Positions 8,137 to 14,202 are shown, numbered from the stretch's first letter. The stretch is 16,182 nt of DNA from CBDCME01 sp965218865 (GCA_965218865.1 CBDCME010000028.1:1-16182), one strand, 5' to 3'. Notes: generated from the letters alone by a model not told the origin. Made by a program: numbers and translations.

Positions 8137-9309
8137 CTATTGCCGCGGTTCCGGGGCCGATTCGATGGTTCGCCGGGCCCAGCCGGCGATCAGCTCGGCG
8201 CTCCGTTCGGCACCGTTGAGATCGACCCCCGACTCGGAAGGCCGCGGGCCCGACTCAACCTCGTCGATGGCCCGAGCGAGGCTAGCGGGTGTTAGCGATT
8301 TCTCGTCGAGCCGCCGCAACAATTCCAGCCCTTCGAGGCGCCGCGCGCGGGCGTCTTGCTCGCTTTCGTTCAGCTCCGCGAAAGGCACGACGACGGCGCG
8401 GGCGCGGGTCGCCAGCAAATCCATCACCGTATTATAGCCGCCCTGTGAAACCGAGACAGCGCAGTTCGCGAGGAGGTCGCGAAAGTCCGCCCGCGCGGGT
8501 TCGACGACGACTCCCTCGGGCGCCGTCGCCTTGAGCGCTTCAAAGACGTTTCGCGACATGTGCTTGCCGGCGAGGAGACGCCATGAGTTCCGCGCCAGCC
8601 GTGTCAGGGCCCGCGCCGCCAGTGCCGTGCGGAACAGTTTCTCGCCCATGGCCCCGCCGCCCGCGGAAACGATGACCTCGCCGTGGCCGCCGGAAGCTCC
8701 CCGGCGAGCCGGCGCGGGCGCGACGACGTAACCCGTGTAACACAGCCGATCGGCGATCTCCGGGGCCGCGGGAAAGCTTTCCTCGAAGGGCATCACGCGC
8801 GGGTCGCCGTGAACCAGGACCGTGTCGAACCAACGCCGGACGTGGGCCGCGGCCTCGGCGACCCTTTCAGGCTTGCGGCGGGTGGTGAGGATGTCGCGCA
8901 CGGAGCAGACGACATGGGGCCGGGGCCGCAGCCCATGGGCCGATTCGAGCAGCGGAACCGCCTCGAAACTCATCTTGCGGCGACCGAAGGGAAACATTTC
9001 CACGACCAGCACCCGGGGCCGCACCCGGGTGAAAACGTCCAGCAGCGCGGTACAGCGGCGCCAGCGCCAGACGTCGTCGATTGGCCGGCCCGAATCGTCG
9101 ATGAACTCCTGGAAACGCGCGTCGCGGCTGCGCACCGGAGGCAACTGAACCAACGAAGCCTGTCCCAGGGCAAGGTCGGAAACCGGGAAGCCGCCGCTGG
9201 CCAAGATCACCGGCACGCCCCGCTGGCCCACGGCCGCCGCCAGGACGGCCGCCCGCCGGAGATGCCCTTCGCCCAACAAGTGCTGAACGTAGATTAGGAC
9301 TGATCCCAC
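8137..9309 (-). CDS. MurG-like glycosyltransferase (COG4671 type, GT-B fold)
   Basis: A 390-residue predicted glycosyltransferase and the first gene of the operon. The N-terminal glycine-rich loop QHLLGEGHLRRA (9-20) is the pattern of MurG/UGT-like enzymes and of the uncharacterised COG4671 family. The second GT-B half begins with VIVSAGGGAMGEKLF (212-226), and the sugar-nucleotide pocket is SVSQGGYNTVMDLLATRARA (286-305), followed by VVVPF and the E-x-EQ region NESEQDARA. It is probably cytoplasmic or membrane-peripheral, transferring a sugar from a nucleotide donor; donor and acceptor are unknown. The start is a GTG at 9309 with a strong GGGAGGGG ribosome-binding site immediately upstream. 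The adjacent deacetylase suggests it builds or works on an N-acetyl-sugar glycan. Confidence 0.88.
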   Translation of the reverse strand: MGSVLIYVQHLLGEGHLRRAAVLAAAVGQRGVPVILASGGFPVSDLALGQASLVQLPPVRSRDARFQEFIDDSGRPIDDVWRWRRCTALLDVFTRVRPRVLVVEMFPFGRRKMSFEAVPLLESAHGLRPRPHVVCSVRDILTTRRKPERVAEAAAHVRRWFDTVLVHGDPRVMPFEESFPAAPEIADRLCYTGYVVAPAPARRGASGGHGEVIVSAGGGAMGEKLFRTALAARALTRLARNSWRLLAGKHMSRNVFEALKATAPEGVVVEPARADFRDLLANCAVSVSQGGYNTVMDLLATRARAVVVPFAELNESEQDARARRLEGLELLRRLDEKSLTPASLARAIDEVESGPRPSESGVDLNGAERSAELIAGWARRTIESAPEPRQ

Positions 9310-9347
9310 GTCCCCTCCCAGGATTTTGAAACTAACTCAATCAGTTA
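9310..9347 (-). promoter_or_regulatory. Ribosome-binding site and small dyad upstream of the operon's first gene
   Basis: On the minus strand GGGAGGGG lies a few bases before the GTG at 9309 and supports that non-ATG start. A dyad TAACT-caatc-AGTTA occupies 9333-9347 (5-bp arms, 5-base spacer), just upstream of the ribosome-binding site. It could be a small operator or a leader hairpin. No convincing sigma-70 promoter was found, so the regulatory role is a guess. Confidence 0.35.
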
Positions 9348-9525
9348 CTGGCGCCGCTCGGACATAAAAAAGAAGCCGTATCAGCGCTTTGTCAGCAAGA
9401 AAAAACCGACCGTGATTCACCGATTCGAAACCGAAAAATATCCGATGAAGCGGGACGTGGTAGTGCATCGACCCAAACGGAGGCGACAGCCGAAGATTGG
9501 AAAGTTGATGCATCGACAAAGGCCT

Positions 9526-9565
9526 GGTGCACGGGGGCGTGAACGAAGTGAATGCGCCGGTGCAG
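9526..9565. other. GC-rich stem-loop of unknown nature
   Basis: TGCAC (9528-9532) pairs with GTGCA (9560-9564), and inside it GGCG (9536-9539) pairs with CGCC (9555-9558), leaving an apical loop containing GAACGAAGTGAA. A two-tier hairpin in otherwise non-coding DNA suggests a structured RNA, a terminator-like element or an insertion remnant. No U tract follows on either strand. It is recorded as structure only. Confidence 0.3.
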
Positions 9566-9673
9566 TAGGTGGTGGTGAGGTGTTGTTGGATCGGGGATTT
9601 CAGGTCGTCTCCACGCTGATCAATACCATGATTTCCACGAAAGTAGTCCGGTGGGTAAAGATTAAGACCTAAA

Positions 9674-10069
9674 TCAGTCCCGCCGCCTCTTCAGAAATTT
9701 CGTAACAGACCCATAAAGCGCCCCTTCGAGGCCTCGCAATGTATGAATTATATCAACACTATCGCCAAGCTTGCTTGTCCACATTCCGTCTTCTAATTGT
9801 CTCGCCATGTGTTGGGGAATATTAATTTTCGTATAGATAGCGACCTTTTCAAACCCAAATTCAAACTGACCGTTGTCACATTCCTCATACCCTAATTGTT
9901 CGAACGCCAGAATAAAGACTTCAATCGTTTGTTCGCGGCTCACGCCATCCGGCCAATAGAAATAGTGAAGGGGATCAGGCTCCCAACGCCGAGTGTCATC
10001 GCCGGCCGCCCAGGCGACACAATTATATTCTGTGGTGGCGGAACTCTTTTGTTCGTATCCGTTGAGGGC
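9674..10069 (-). pseudogene. DUF7689-like small protein, main fragment, 5' end cut off by IS630 copy B
   Basis: An open frame of 131 codons, ending in TGA, reads ALNGYEQKSSATTEYNCVAW, then AAGDDTRRWEPDPLHYFYWP, and continues to FGFEKVAIYTKINIPQHMAR, WTSKLGD and LEGALYGSVTKFLKRRRD. The NCVAWAAGD, YWPDGV, EKVAIY, WTSKLG and YGSV blocks match, from memory, the DUF7689 family of about 140-150 residues with unknown function. A TAA (10072-10070) sits directly upstream, next to the IS, and no start codon with a ribosome-binding site precedes the conserved NCVAW block. An internal GTG at 9943 could start an 89-residue product but would lose that block. The missing N-terminus appears to lie across the IS at 11241-11267, so the gene is split and probably inactive. 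Confidence 0.72.
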
Positions 10070-10074
10070 TTATA

Positions 10075-10101
10075 CCAACCGCCCCAGAGTTTGACTCGCG
10101 C
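10075..10101 (+). repeat. Left terminal inverted repeat of IS630 copy B
   Basis: CCAACCGCCCCAGAGTTTGA continuing to CGCGC. Aligned with the reverse complement of the right end, 19 of 27 positions match; the CCA, CCGCCC and TTGACT blocks are conserved. It adjoins the TA at 10073-10074. Confidence 0.85.
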
Positions 10102-10162
10102 AAAGGTTTACACGCCAGGTTTTGTGTGATTCAAGGTTGTTGGCAACAAGGGAGTGTGTTCA

Positions 10163-11228
10163 ATGCCAACGATTCCTTTGCGAAACGACTTTGATGCTGA
10201 AAGAGTCCGTGTTCTTGCGGCACGGAGCGATGATGGGAACCAGGCGCGACGGCTTTTGTCGATGGCGGCCATCTACGATGGGATGGATCGAGCGTGCGCG
10301 GCGGGTATTGGCGGCATGGATCGGCAGACGTTGCGGGACTGGGTTCACCGGTTCAACGCGGGAGGTCCGGCCGGTCTGATCGACCGCAAGCCGAACGGGG
10401 CGTTGCGTCGGTTGACGCCGTCGCAAATGGCGGCGCTTTCGCGGGCTATCGAGGCCGGTCCCGATCCCGAACGGGATGGGGTCGTGCGCTGGCGCTGCAT
10501 CGATCTCAAGCAACTGATCCGAACGCGCTTCGGCGTGGACTATCACGAGCGGAGCGTCGGCAAGCTGCTGGCCGCGCTCGGGTTCTCGCATATTTCCGCG
10601 CGCCCGCGCCACGTCGGCCAGGATGCGCGGGCACAGGAGGAATTTAAAAAAAAGTTTTCCCGAACACTTGGCAAAAATCGTAGCGGCACAGCCACCGGAC
10701 ACGCCCATCGAGGTTTGGTTTCAAGATGAAATGCGCGTCGGCCAGAAGAACAGCCTGGTGCGCCAGTGGACCCCAAAGGGATCGCGCCCGCGCCAGGTCA
10801 AGGACCTACGGACCTCTTCGGCGTATCTCTTCGGCGCCATCTGCCCCGAGCGCGGTGAGGGCGCGGCGCTGGTCATGCCGCGCGCCAATACTGAAGCCAT
10901 GGACCTGCATCTCGAGGAAATCAGCCGGGCCGTTGCCCCAAACGCCCATGCCGTCGTGCTGCTCGACCAAGCCGCATGGCACACCACTGCCAAACTCGGC
11001 ATCCCGGAGAACATCTCCCTCGTGCCTTTGCCACCCAAGTCCCCGGAGATCAATCCCGCCGAAAATGTCTGGCAATACCTCCGCCAGAACTGGCTCTCCA
11101 ATCGTGTCTTCGACTCCTATGAAGCCATCGTCGAGGCCTCTTGCCAAGCCTGGAACAACCTGACCGACCAACCTTGGAAGATCATGTCCATCGGCCTCAG
11201 AGCGTGGGATCGCACAAGTCAATGTTAA
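10163..11228 (+). CDS. IS630-family transposase, two frames joined at an A8 run
   Basis: Frame 1 starts at ATG 10163 (GGAG upstream) and carries the N-terminal DNA-binding domain. It runs to a stop at 10729, but the family sequence leaves this frame at the A run 10646-10653. Frame 2 then continues with SFPEHLAKIVAAQ and the DDE catalytic domain, and stops at TAA 11226-11228. The acidic triad is visible: D in VWFQDEMRVG, D in VVLLDQAAWHTT, and E in SPEINPAENVWQYLRQ. Removing one A restores a continuous protein of about 354 residues (EEFKKSFPEHLAKI), a normal length for the family. The single-base excess may be an inactivating mutation or a site for slippage. The 3' end overlaps the right terminal repeat, and the product acts on both IS copies' ends. 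Confidence 0.88.
10646..10653 (+). other. A8 homopolymer at the transposase frame junction
   Basis: Eight A bases followed by G lie exactly where frame 1 must hand over to frame 2. Loss of one A in the transcript, or a +1 ribosomal shift, would yield the full transposase. Runs of this kind support transcriptional slippage in several insertion sequences, including IS630 relatives. Sequencing error in the run cannot be excluded from this window alone. Confidence 0.6.
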
Positions 11229-11238
11229 GGGCGGATGG
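11212..11238 (-). repeat. Right terminal inverted repeat of IS630 copy B
   Basis: The reverse complement begins CCATCCGCCCTTAACATTGA and continues CTTGTGC. It overlaps the last codons and stop of the transposase. TA follows at 11239-11240. Confidence 0.85.
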
Positions 11239-11240
11239 TA

Positions 11241-11267
11241 TGAGTCTGGAAATGCGTAAAGTGGCAT
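11241..11267 (-). pseudogene. Probable severed start of the DUF7689-like gene
   Basis: An ATG at 11267 lies one base after the TGA of the preceding gene (TGA-T-ATG), an arrangement typical of coupled genes. It opens the frame MPLYAFPDS, which runs into the right end of the IS. Bringing the two sides together with a single TA gives this segment next to the ALNGYEQKSS fragment, but one base short of being in frame. This fits an N-terminus of about 10 residues missing from the fragment at 9674-10069. The one-base discrepancy means a small deletion came with or before the insertion, or there is a sequence error. Confidence 0.5.
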
Positions 11268-11268
11268 A

Positions 11269-11679
11269 TCAGGTGATTTCGAATCCGGATCGACGCCCCC
11301 ATTCAATCCACGCGTCGATTGCTGCACGAGCGTTTCCTCGGTCACGCTTTGGTACCGGATTTTCGCCAGTGATCATTTGAAGGGCTAAATAAAGAAAATC
11401 TGGCTTCACATAAATTTCTCTCAAAATTAACGGGATCGCATATTCACGAAGCTCAACAATTTGTCTGAACGCAGGATGTTTTATTTTTTCCTCGACAAAT
11501 GAACTAAAAATTGTTTGAGATCTCCATTGATCTAGTAAGCGCGTAAACCGCGCAAAATAGTCCTCGCGCGCCGCGTTATACAATGTCTGTGCTGGTGCTG
11601 TTGCCGTAGTAAACAGATTACCCTTCGGCCACGGGAAACCACGGCAATATGTACTTGCATTAACTGTGGAGTGGTTCAT
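11269..11679 (-). CDS. Uncharacterised protein, second gene of the accessory cassette
   Basis: A 136-residue soluble protein whose function is not known. The N-terminal third is variable. The conserved-looking core is KIKHPAFRQIVELREYAIPL continuing to ILREIYVKPDFLYLALQMI, then ITGENPVP (103-110) and the helix AAIDAWIEWGRRSGF. From memory, similar short proteins (patterns HPAYQRII, LLRELE, ITGEDPVP, AWLRWGR) occur in bacteria next to DUF7689-type genes. The ATG at 11679 follows the previous stop by six bases, with an AGGT ribosome-binding site inside the gap, and the TGA is one base before the next ATG. It lies in AT-richer DNA than the flanking glycan genes, suggesting transfer with its neighbours. 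No signal peptide or membrane segment is seen. Confidence 0.7.
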   Translation of the reverse strand: MNHSTVNASTYCRGFPWPKGNLFTTATAPAQTLYNAAREDYFARFTRLLDQWRSQTIFSSFVEEKIKHPAFRQIVELREYAIPLILREIYVKPDFLYLALQMITGENPVPKRDRGNARAAIDAWIEWGRRSGFEIT

Positions 11680-11685
11680 GACCTG

Positions 11686-12057
11686 CTACTCGGACTTTAT
11701 TCCGCCAGATCGCCTTGCGTTAGCCTCATCGATTTTGTTTTGAAGCCACGTGCACAGGCTTTCGGCTGCGTCGATAGTCATGATTACATCAACATCCATC
11801 TCTCTGATAATAGCATCTCGCGTGACTCTTTGGTCCTCAATTTCGTCGCCGAGCGCATTCTCTTTCAGTTCATAGACCATGCGCCGGGGAATTGGGAGGC
11901 GCTCGCTATAAAGGCTCATGTGGATTTGACCATTCGGTGACACACTGCCAATGGCGCCATCCATGTGGATGACTCGAAAGTGTTTTCCTTTTATGTAATC
12001 AAAATTAACCCAAGGTGGGGTCTCGCCGTTTCCACGTGTCGGGTCTTCCTCAGCCAT
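11686..12057 (-). CDS. Uncharacterised protein, first full gene of the accessory cassette
   Basis: A 123-residue soluble protein with no recognised function. Core segments are FDYIKGKHFRVIHMDGAIGS (19-38), PNGQIHMSLYSERLPIPRRM (41-60) and REMDVDVIMTIDAAESLCTW (85-104), followed by a charged C-terminal helix. It looks like an alternating strand protein of the kind found as conserved hypothetical genes in accessory clusters. The ATG at 12057 is preferred because GGGGGA stands four bases upstream; a TTG at 12084 would add nine residues. The start overlaps the end of a tiny upstream frame (12050-12160) by eight bases, and the TAG is six bases before the next gene. Coupling and shared base composition make it part of one three-gene unit. 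Confidence 0.7.
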   Translation of the reverse strand: MAEEDPTRGNGETPPWVNFDYIKGKHFRVIHMDGAIGSVSPNGQIHMSLYSERLPIPRRMVYELKENALGDEIEDQRVTRDAIIREMDVDVIMTIDAAESLCTWLQNKIDEANARRSGGIKSE

Positions 12058-12160
12058 AGCTTCCCCCACGCCTCCATTTTTCAAAATATCGATCGATTTG
12101 GATCATCGTCAGCTTTAACAAATCGATTCGAATTTCTTGACACTTAATCAGATTCTTCAT
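12050..12160 (-). CDS. Possible 36-residue leader or small protein upstream of the cassette
   Basis: ATG at 12160 is preceded by AGGGAGC. It encodes a 36-residue peptide, MKNLIKCQEIRIDLLKLTMI and then QIDRYFEKWRRGGSYG, predicted as one amphipathic helix with a basic tail. The stop overlaps the ATG of the next gene, so translation would be coupled. The frame is also open upstream to 12358 without a better start, so this could instead be the end of a decayed longer gene. No family is recognised. Confidence 0.35.
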   Translation of the reverse strand: MKNLIKCQEIRIDLLKLTMIQIDRYFEKWRRGGSYG

Positions 12161-12165
12161 GCTCC

Positions 12166-12324
12166 CTAAAAACAGCGCCAGATGTCCGCGAACTCTCCCG
12201 GCACTTTCACAGCCCTCAACGAAGGTGAAAAAAACATATTGTAAGAATACCTGTTGAGGCCTGCTCGCGCAATTGTGGCCTCGGCGACGATGAGGGTGGC
12301 GGTACCGATTGCCCCTCGTTTCAT
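12166..12324 (-). CDS. Doubtful 52-residue open frame
   Basis: ATG at 12324 opens a frame, MKRGAIGTATLIVAEATIAR and on to LRAVKVPGEFADIWRCF, ending in a TAG five bases before the next small start. The spacing is suggestive of a chain of small genes, but there is no clear ribosome-binding site and no recognised motif. It may be gene debris at the island boundary. Confidence 0.18.
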   Translation of the reverse strand: MKRGAIGTATLIVAEATIARAGLNRYSYNMFFSPSLRAVKVPGEFADIWRCF

Positions 12325-12449
12325 AAATTCGGTCAGTTATTCGGGGCTCACGCTGCAAGGGAAAATTCCGCCTCTGGGACAGCGTCGATCTTGCTTAGCA
12401 GGTCGTCGTGACGGGTGATCTTCCCACTCGAAATGGGCTTGGTCTGAAG
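12325..12449. other. Boundary spacer between the histidine phosphatase and the accessory island
   Basis: This region follows the phosphatase TAG and leads into the island. On the minus strand the phosphatase frame stays open for 30 more codons after its TAG (LQTKPISSGKITRHDDLLSK, then IDAVPEAEFSLAA and a TGA). This looks like coding sequence but has no start codon of its own. It may be the tail of a gene lost when the island was inserted. No terminator or repeat was found. Confidence 0.35.
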
Positions 12450-13049
12450 CTAGATCAGAACGGTCCCCTCCAGGGGCAACTTGCGAAGCTGCGTCCGCGG
12501 CCTGCCGGCGGTGTCTAGGTCGAACAAATAGACCATATTCCACTCAAAGCGGATCGGCGCCTTGTCGGTCATGTCCCAGTCCAGGGCTAGGGCGACAACG
12601 GCCCGGATCAGCCCCTTGTGACTGACCGCTCCGGCCGGTTCGCCGCGCGACGCGATTTCGGCCATCAGGCTCGCGACGCGGACCTGCACGTCGCGCGGAC
12701 TTTCTCCCCCCGGGGGTCGAAAGTCCAGGCCTAGCGCCTCGCTCCGCGCCATGGTCCGGCCCAGCTCGGCGCGCAGCTCGGCAAGACGGCGGCCTTCCCA
12801 ACGTCCCCAATGCATCTCGCGCAGCCGGTCGTCGGGCTTGGGGGTGGGTATACTGAGAAGCGATGCCGTCTCGAGGGCCCGGGCCAGGGGGCTGGTGTAC
12901 CAGACCGAGCCATCGAGGGCGGACGGAAGTCGCCAGCCGGCGACTTGGCGCCGGCCCTCGTCGCTCAGGGGCAAGTCGGCGTGTCCCTGGATGCGCCCGG
13001 CCGCGTTCCAGGCCGTCTCGGCGTGACGAATGAGCGCCAGGCTTGTCAT
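12450..13049 (-). CDS. Histidine phosphatase family protein (phosphoglycerate mutase-like)
   Basis: A 199-residue cytoplasmic phosphatase of the RHG superfamily. The phosphorylated histidine is in LIRHAETAWN (R8, H9). SPLARALET (53-61) supplies the second arginine, REMHWGRWEG (77-86) the acid residue, and AVSHKGLIRAV (141-151) the second catalytic histidine. The substrate could be a sugar phosphate or nucleotide-sugar intermediate, given that it is coupled to a glycosyltransferase, but this class is too broad to assign one. The ATG at 13049 overlaps the GT4 stop by four bases (ATGA). The frame is open further upstream, but that lies inside the GT4 gene. It ends in TAG at the edge of the accessory island. 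Confidence 0.9.
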   Translation of the reverse strand: MTSLALIRHAETAWNAAGRIQGHADLPLSDEGRRQVAGWRLPSALDGSVWYTSPLARALETASLLSIPTPKPDDRLREMHWGRWEGRRLAELRAELGRTMARSEALGLDFRPPGGESPRDVQVRVASLMAEIASRGEPAGAVSHKGLIRAVVALALDWDMTDKAPIRFEWNMVYLFDLDTAGRPRTQLRKLPLEGTVLI

Positions 13050-14176
13050 CCGAGCGCCTCTTCCAGGGCCCGCGAAAGCGATCGAGATGCCACCGAGATG
13101 TCGTGGCGATCCGCGGCCCGGGCCGCCGCCGCCCGGCCCAGGCGACGGCGAAAGTCGGCGTCGCCGAGCAGACGGCGCAAGGCCCGCGCGAAGCCGTCGA
13201 CGTCGTCGGGGTCGGTGAGGAGTCCGGTCTCGCCGTCGGCCACGATCTCGGGCACGCCGCCGGCCCACCCGGCGACGACCGGCACACCGGCGGCCTGGGC
13301 CTCGAGCAGGGCGACGCCATAAGCCTCGTTGACCGCCGGCCAGGCGAAAACGTCCGCGGACGCGTAAAATCGAATCAGGTCCTCCTCGGAGACCATGCCG
13401 GCGAAGAAGACACGGCCGGCGCCGAGATCCGCGTAGGCCGCCTCGATTTCGCGCCGCCGGTCACCGTCACCGACCACCAGAAGCTGCCAGTCGTCTTGCC
13501 CCAGCCGAGCCAGCGCGGCCGCCAGGCGGCGGTATGATTCGGCCTTGTCGCCGGGACGCATCATCGCCGCCACGAGAATCCAGGGCTGCCCGGGGTGACA
13601 CCCCAGCTCGCGGGCCAGCTCGGCCCGGCACCGCCGCCCCGTCCGGTAAGCCTTCGAGTCCAAAAAGGGCGGCAGGAGCACCAGGCGCCCCGGTTCGCGA
13701 ACCACGTCGCGCAAGCATTCGGCGTCGTTTTCGCTCATGGCGAAGATCACCGCCGCCCGCGATAGCGCCGTTTGAACCGCCGCGTGCCCGTGAGCCCATG
13801 GGCCCGCTTCCTGCTTGGGCGCGAAGGACGCCTCGGCGACGCAGTAAGGGATCTGAAGGTCCCGATGGACGGCGGGGCCGAGCCAGTCCGGAGCCTTGTG
13901 GTAAAGGTGGTAGGTAAACCAAAGCCGGGGCCGTTCCGGCGGCGGTAATCGGCGATATTCGCGGATCAGCTCATCCGCCTCCGCCGCGCCGGCCGCGGCG
14001 AGCGCGGTCTGGCGCTCGGCCTCGCCGCGTCCGTCGTAACCGCGAAAGGTCGAGGCCAGAACCGGTTCGTGGCCGGCCAGCGTCAGCGCCCTCATGATCA
14101 GGTTCGCCATCCGCCGGTCGCCGGACGGCACCGGATGGTTCGGCGGTTTGAGGGGGGCGTAGAATGCGATCCGCAT
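13046..14176 (-). CDS. GT4-family glycosyltransferase
   Basis: A 376-residue GT-B fold retaining glycosyltransferase. The N-terminal half opens with MRIAFYAPLKPPNHPVPSGD, whose glycine-containing loop is typical of GT4 acceptor domains. The donor half has the MMRPGDKAESYRRL segment (K211), LLVVGDGDRR, and the diagnostic E-x7-E pair in NEAYGVALLEAQAAGVPVVA (E284 and E292). No membrane segment is seen, so it is a cytosolic or peripheral enzyme. The sugar donor and acceptor are unknown. It overlaps the histidine phosphatase by four bases. There is no strong ribosome-binding site before the ATG; a 14-bp AT palindrome lies 13 bases upstream. With the phosphatase it is likely the front half of the locus that continues at 9309. 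Confidence 0.92.
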   Translation of the reverse strand: MRIAFYAPLKPPNHPVPSGDRRMANLIMRALTLAGHEPVLASTFRGYDGRGEAERQTALAAAGAAEADELIREYRRLPPPERPRLWFTYHLYHKAPDWLGPAVHRDLQIPYCVAEASFAPKQEAGPWAHGHAAVQTALSRAAVIFAMSENDAECLRDVVREPGRLVLLPPFLDSKAYRTGRRCRAELARELGCHPGQPWILVAAMMRPGDKAESYRRLAAALARLGQDDWQLLVVGDGDRRREIEAAYADLGAGRVFFAGMVSEEDLIRFYASADVFAWPAVNEAYGVALLEAQAAGVPVVAGWAGGVPEIVADGETGLLTDPDDVDGFARALRRLLGDADFRRRLGRAAAARAADRHDISVASRSLSRALEEALG

Positions 14177-14188
14177 GAGGACAGGCTG

Positions 14189-14202
14189 AAAATTCGAATT
14201 TT
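14189..14202. repeat. Perfect 14-bp AT-rich palindrome upstream of the GT4 gene
   Basis: AAAATTCGAATTTT is self-complementary over all 14 bases. It stands alone as AT-rich DNA in the 62-base gap between the helicase stop and the GT4 start, just where a promoter or operator would lie. It could be a repressor site or part of a leader; no function is shown by the sequence itself. Confidence 0.4.

Larger units (their letters stand above)
9310..9673. other. Intergenic region with no supported gene (364 bases)
   Basis: This stretch separates the start of the glycan/importer operon from the end of the accessory cassette. Frames open here (86 codons on plus at 9412-9672, 60 on minus at 9337-9519) have no ribosome-binding site of note, no recognisable motif and an atypical composition, so they are not called. 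It contains the dyad upstream of the glycosyltransferase, the stem-loop at 9526-9565, and two copies of TGCATCGAC about 50 bases apart. It presumably holds the operon's current promoter and one boundary of the accessory island. Confidence 0.5.
10075..11238 (+). mobile_element. Complete IS630-family insertion sequence, copy B (1164 bp)
   Basis: The element is bounded by imperfect inverted ends of about 27 bp, CCAACCGCCC on the left and the complement of CCATCCGCCC on the right. TA flanks both sides (10073-10074 and 11239-11240), matching the TA target duplication of IS630/Tc1-mariner elements. It encodes one transposase in two overlapping frames. It sits inside the DUF7689-like gene of the accessory cassette, in the opposite orientation to that gene and inverted relative to copy A at 1-545. 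Confidence 0.93.

Noticed and set aside
9412..9672. 86-codon plus-strand frame containing RPGARGRERSECAG, considered as a gene or group II intron remnant
   Set aside because: There is no ribosome-binding site, no recognised domain and no intron-type domain V hairpin. It remains unexplained non-coding sequence.
1..11238. Composite transposon made of the two IS630 copies carrying the operon
   Set aside because: The copies are inverted and each ends at its own TA. Copy B lies inside a gene whose two parts can be reconnected across it, so it inserted on its own. The outer end of copy A is not visible, so there is no evidence for joint movement.
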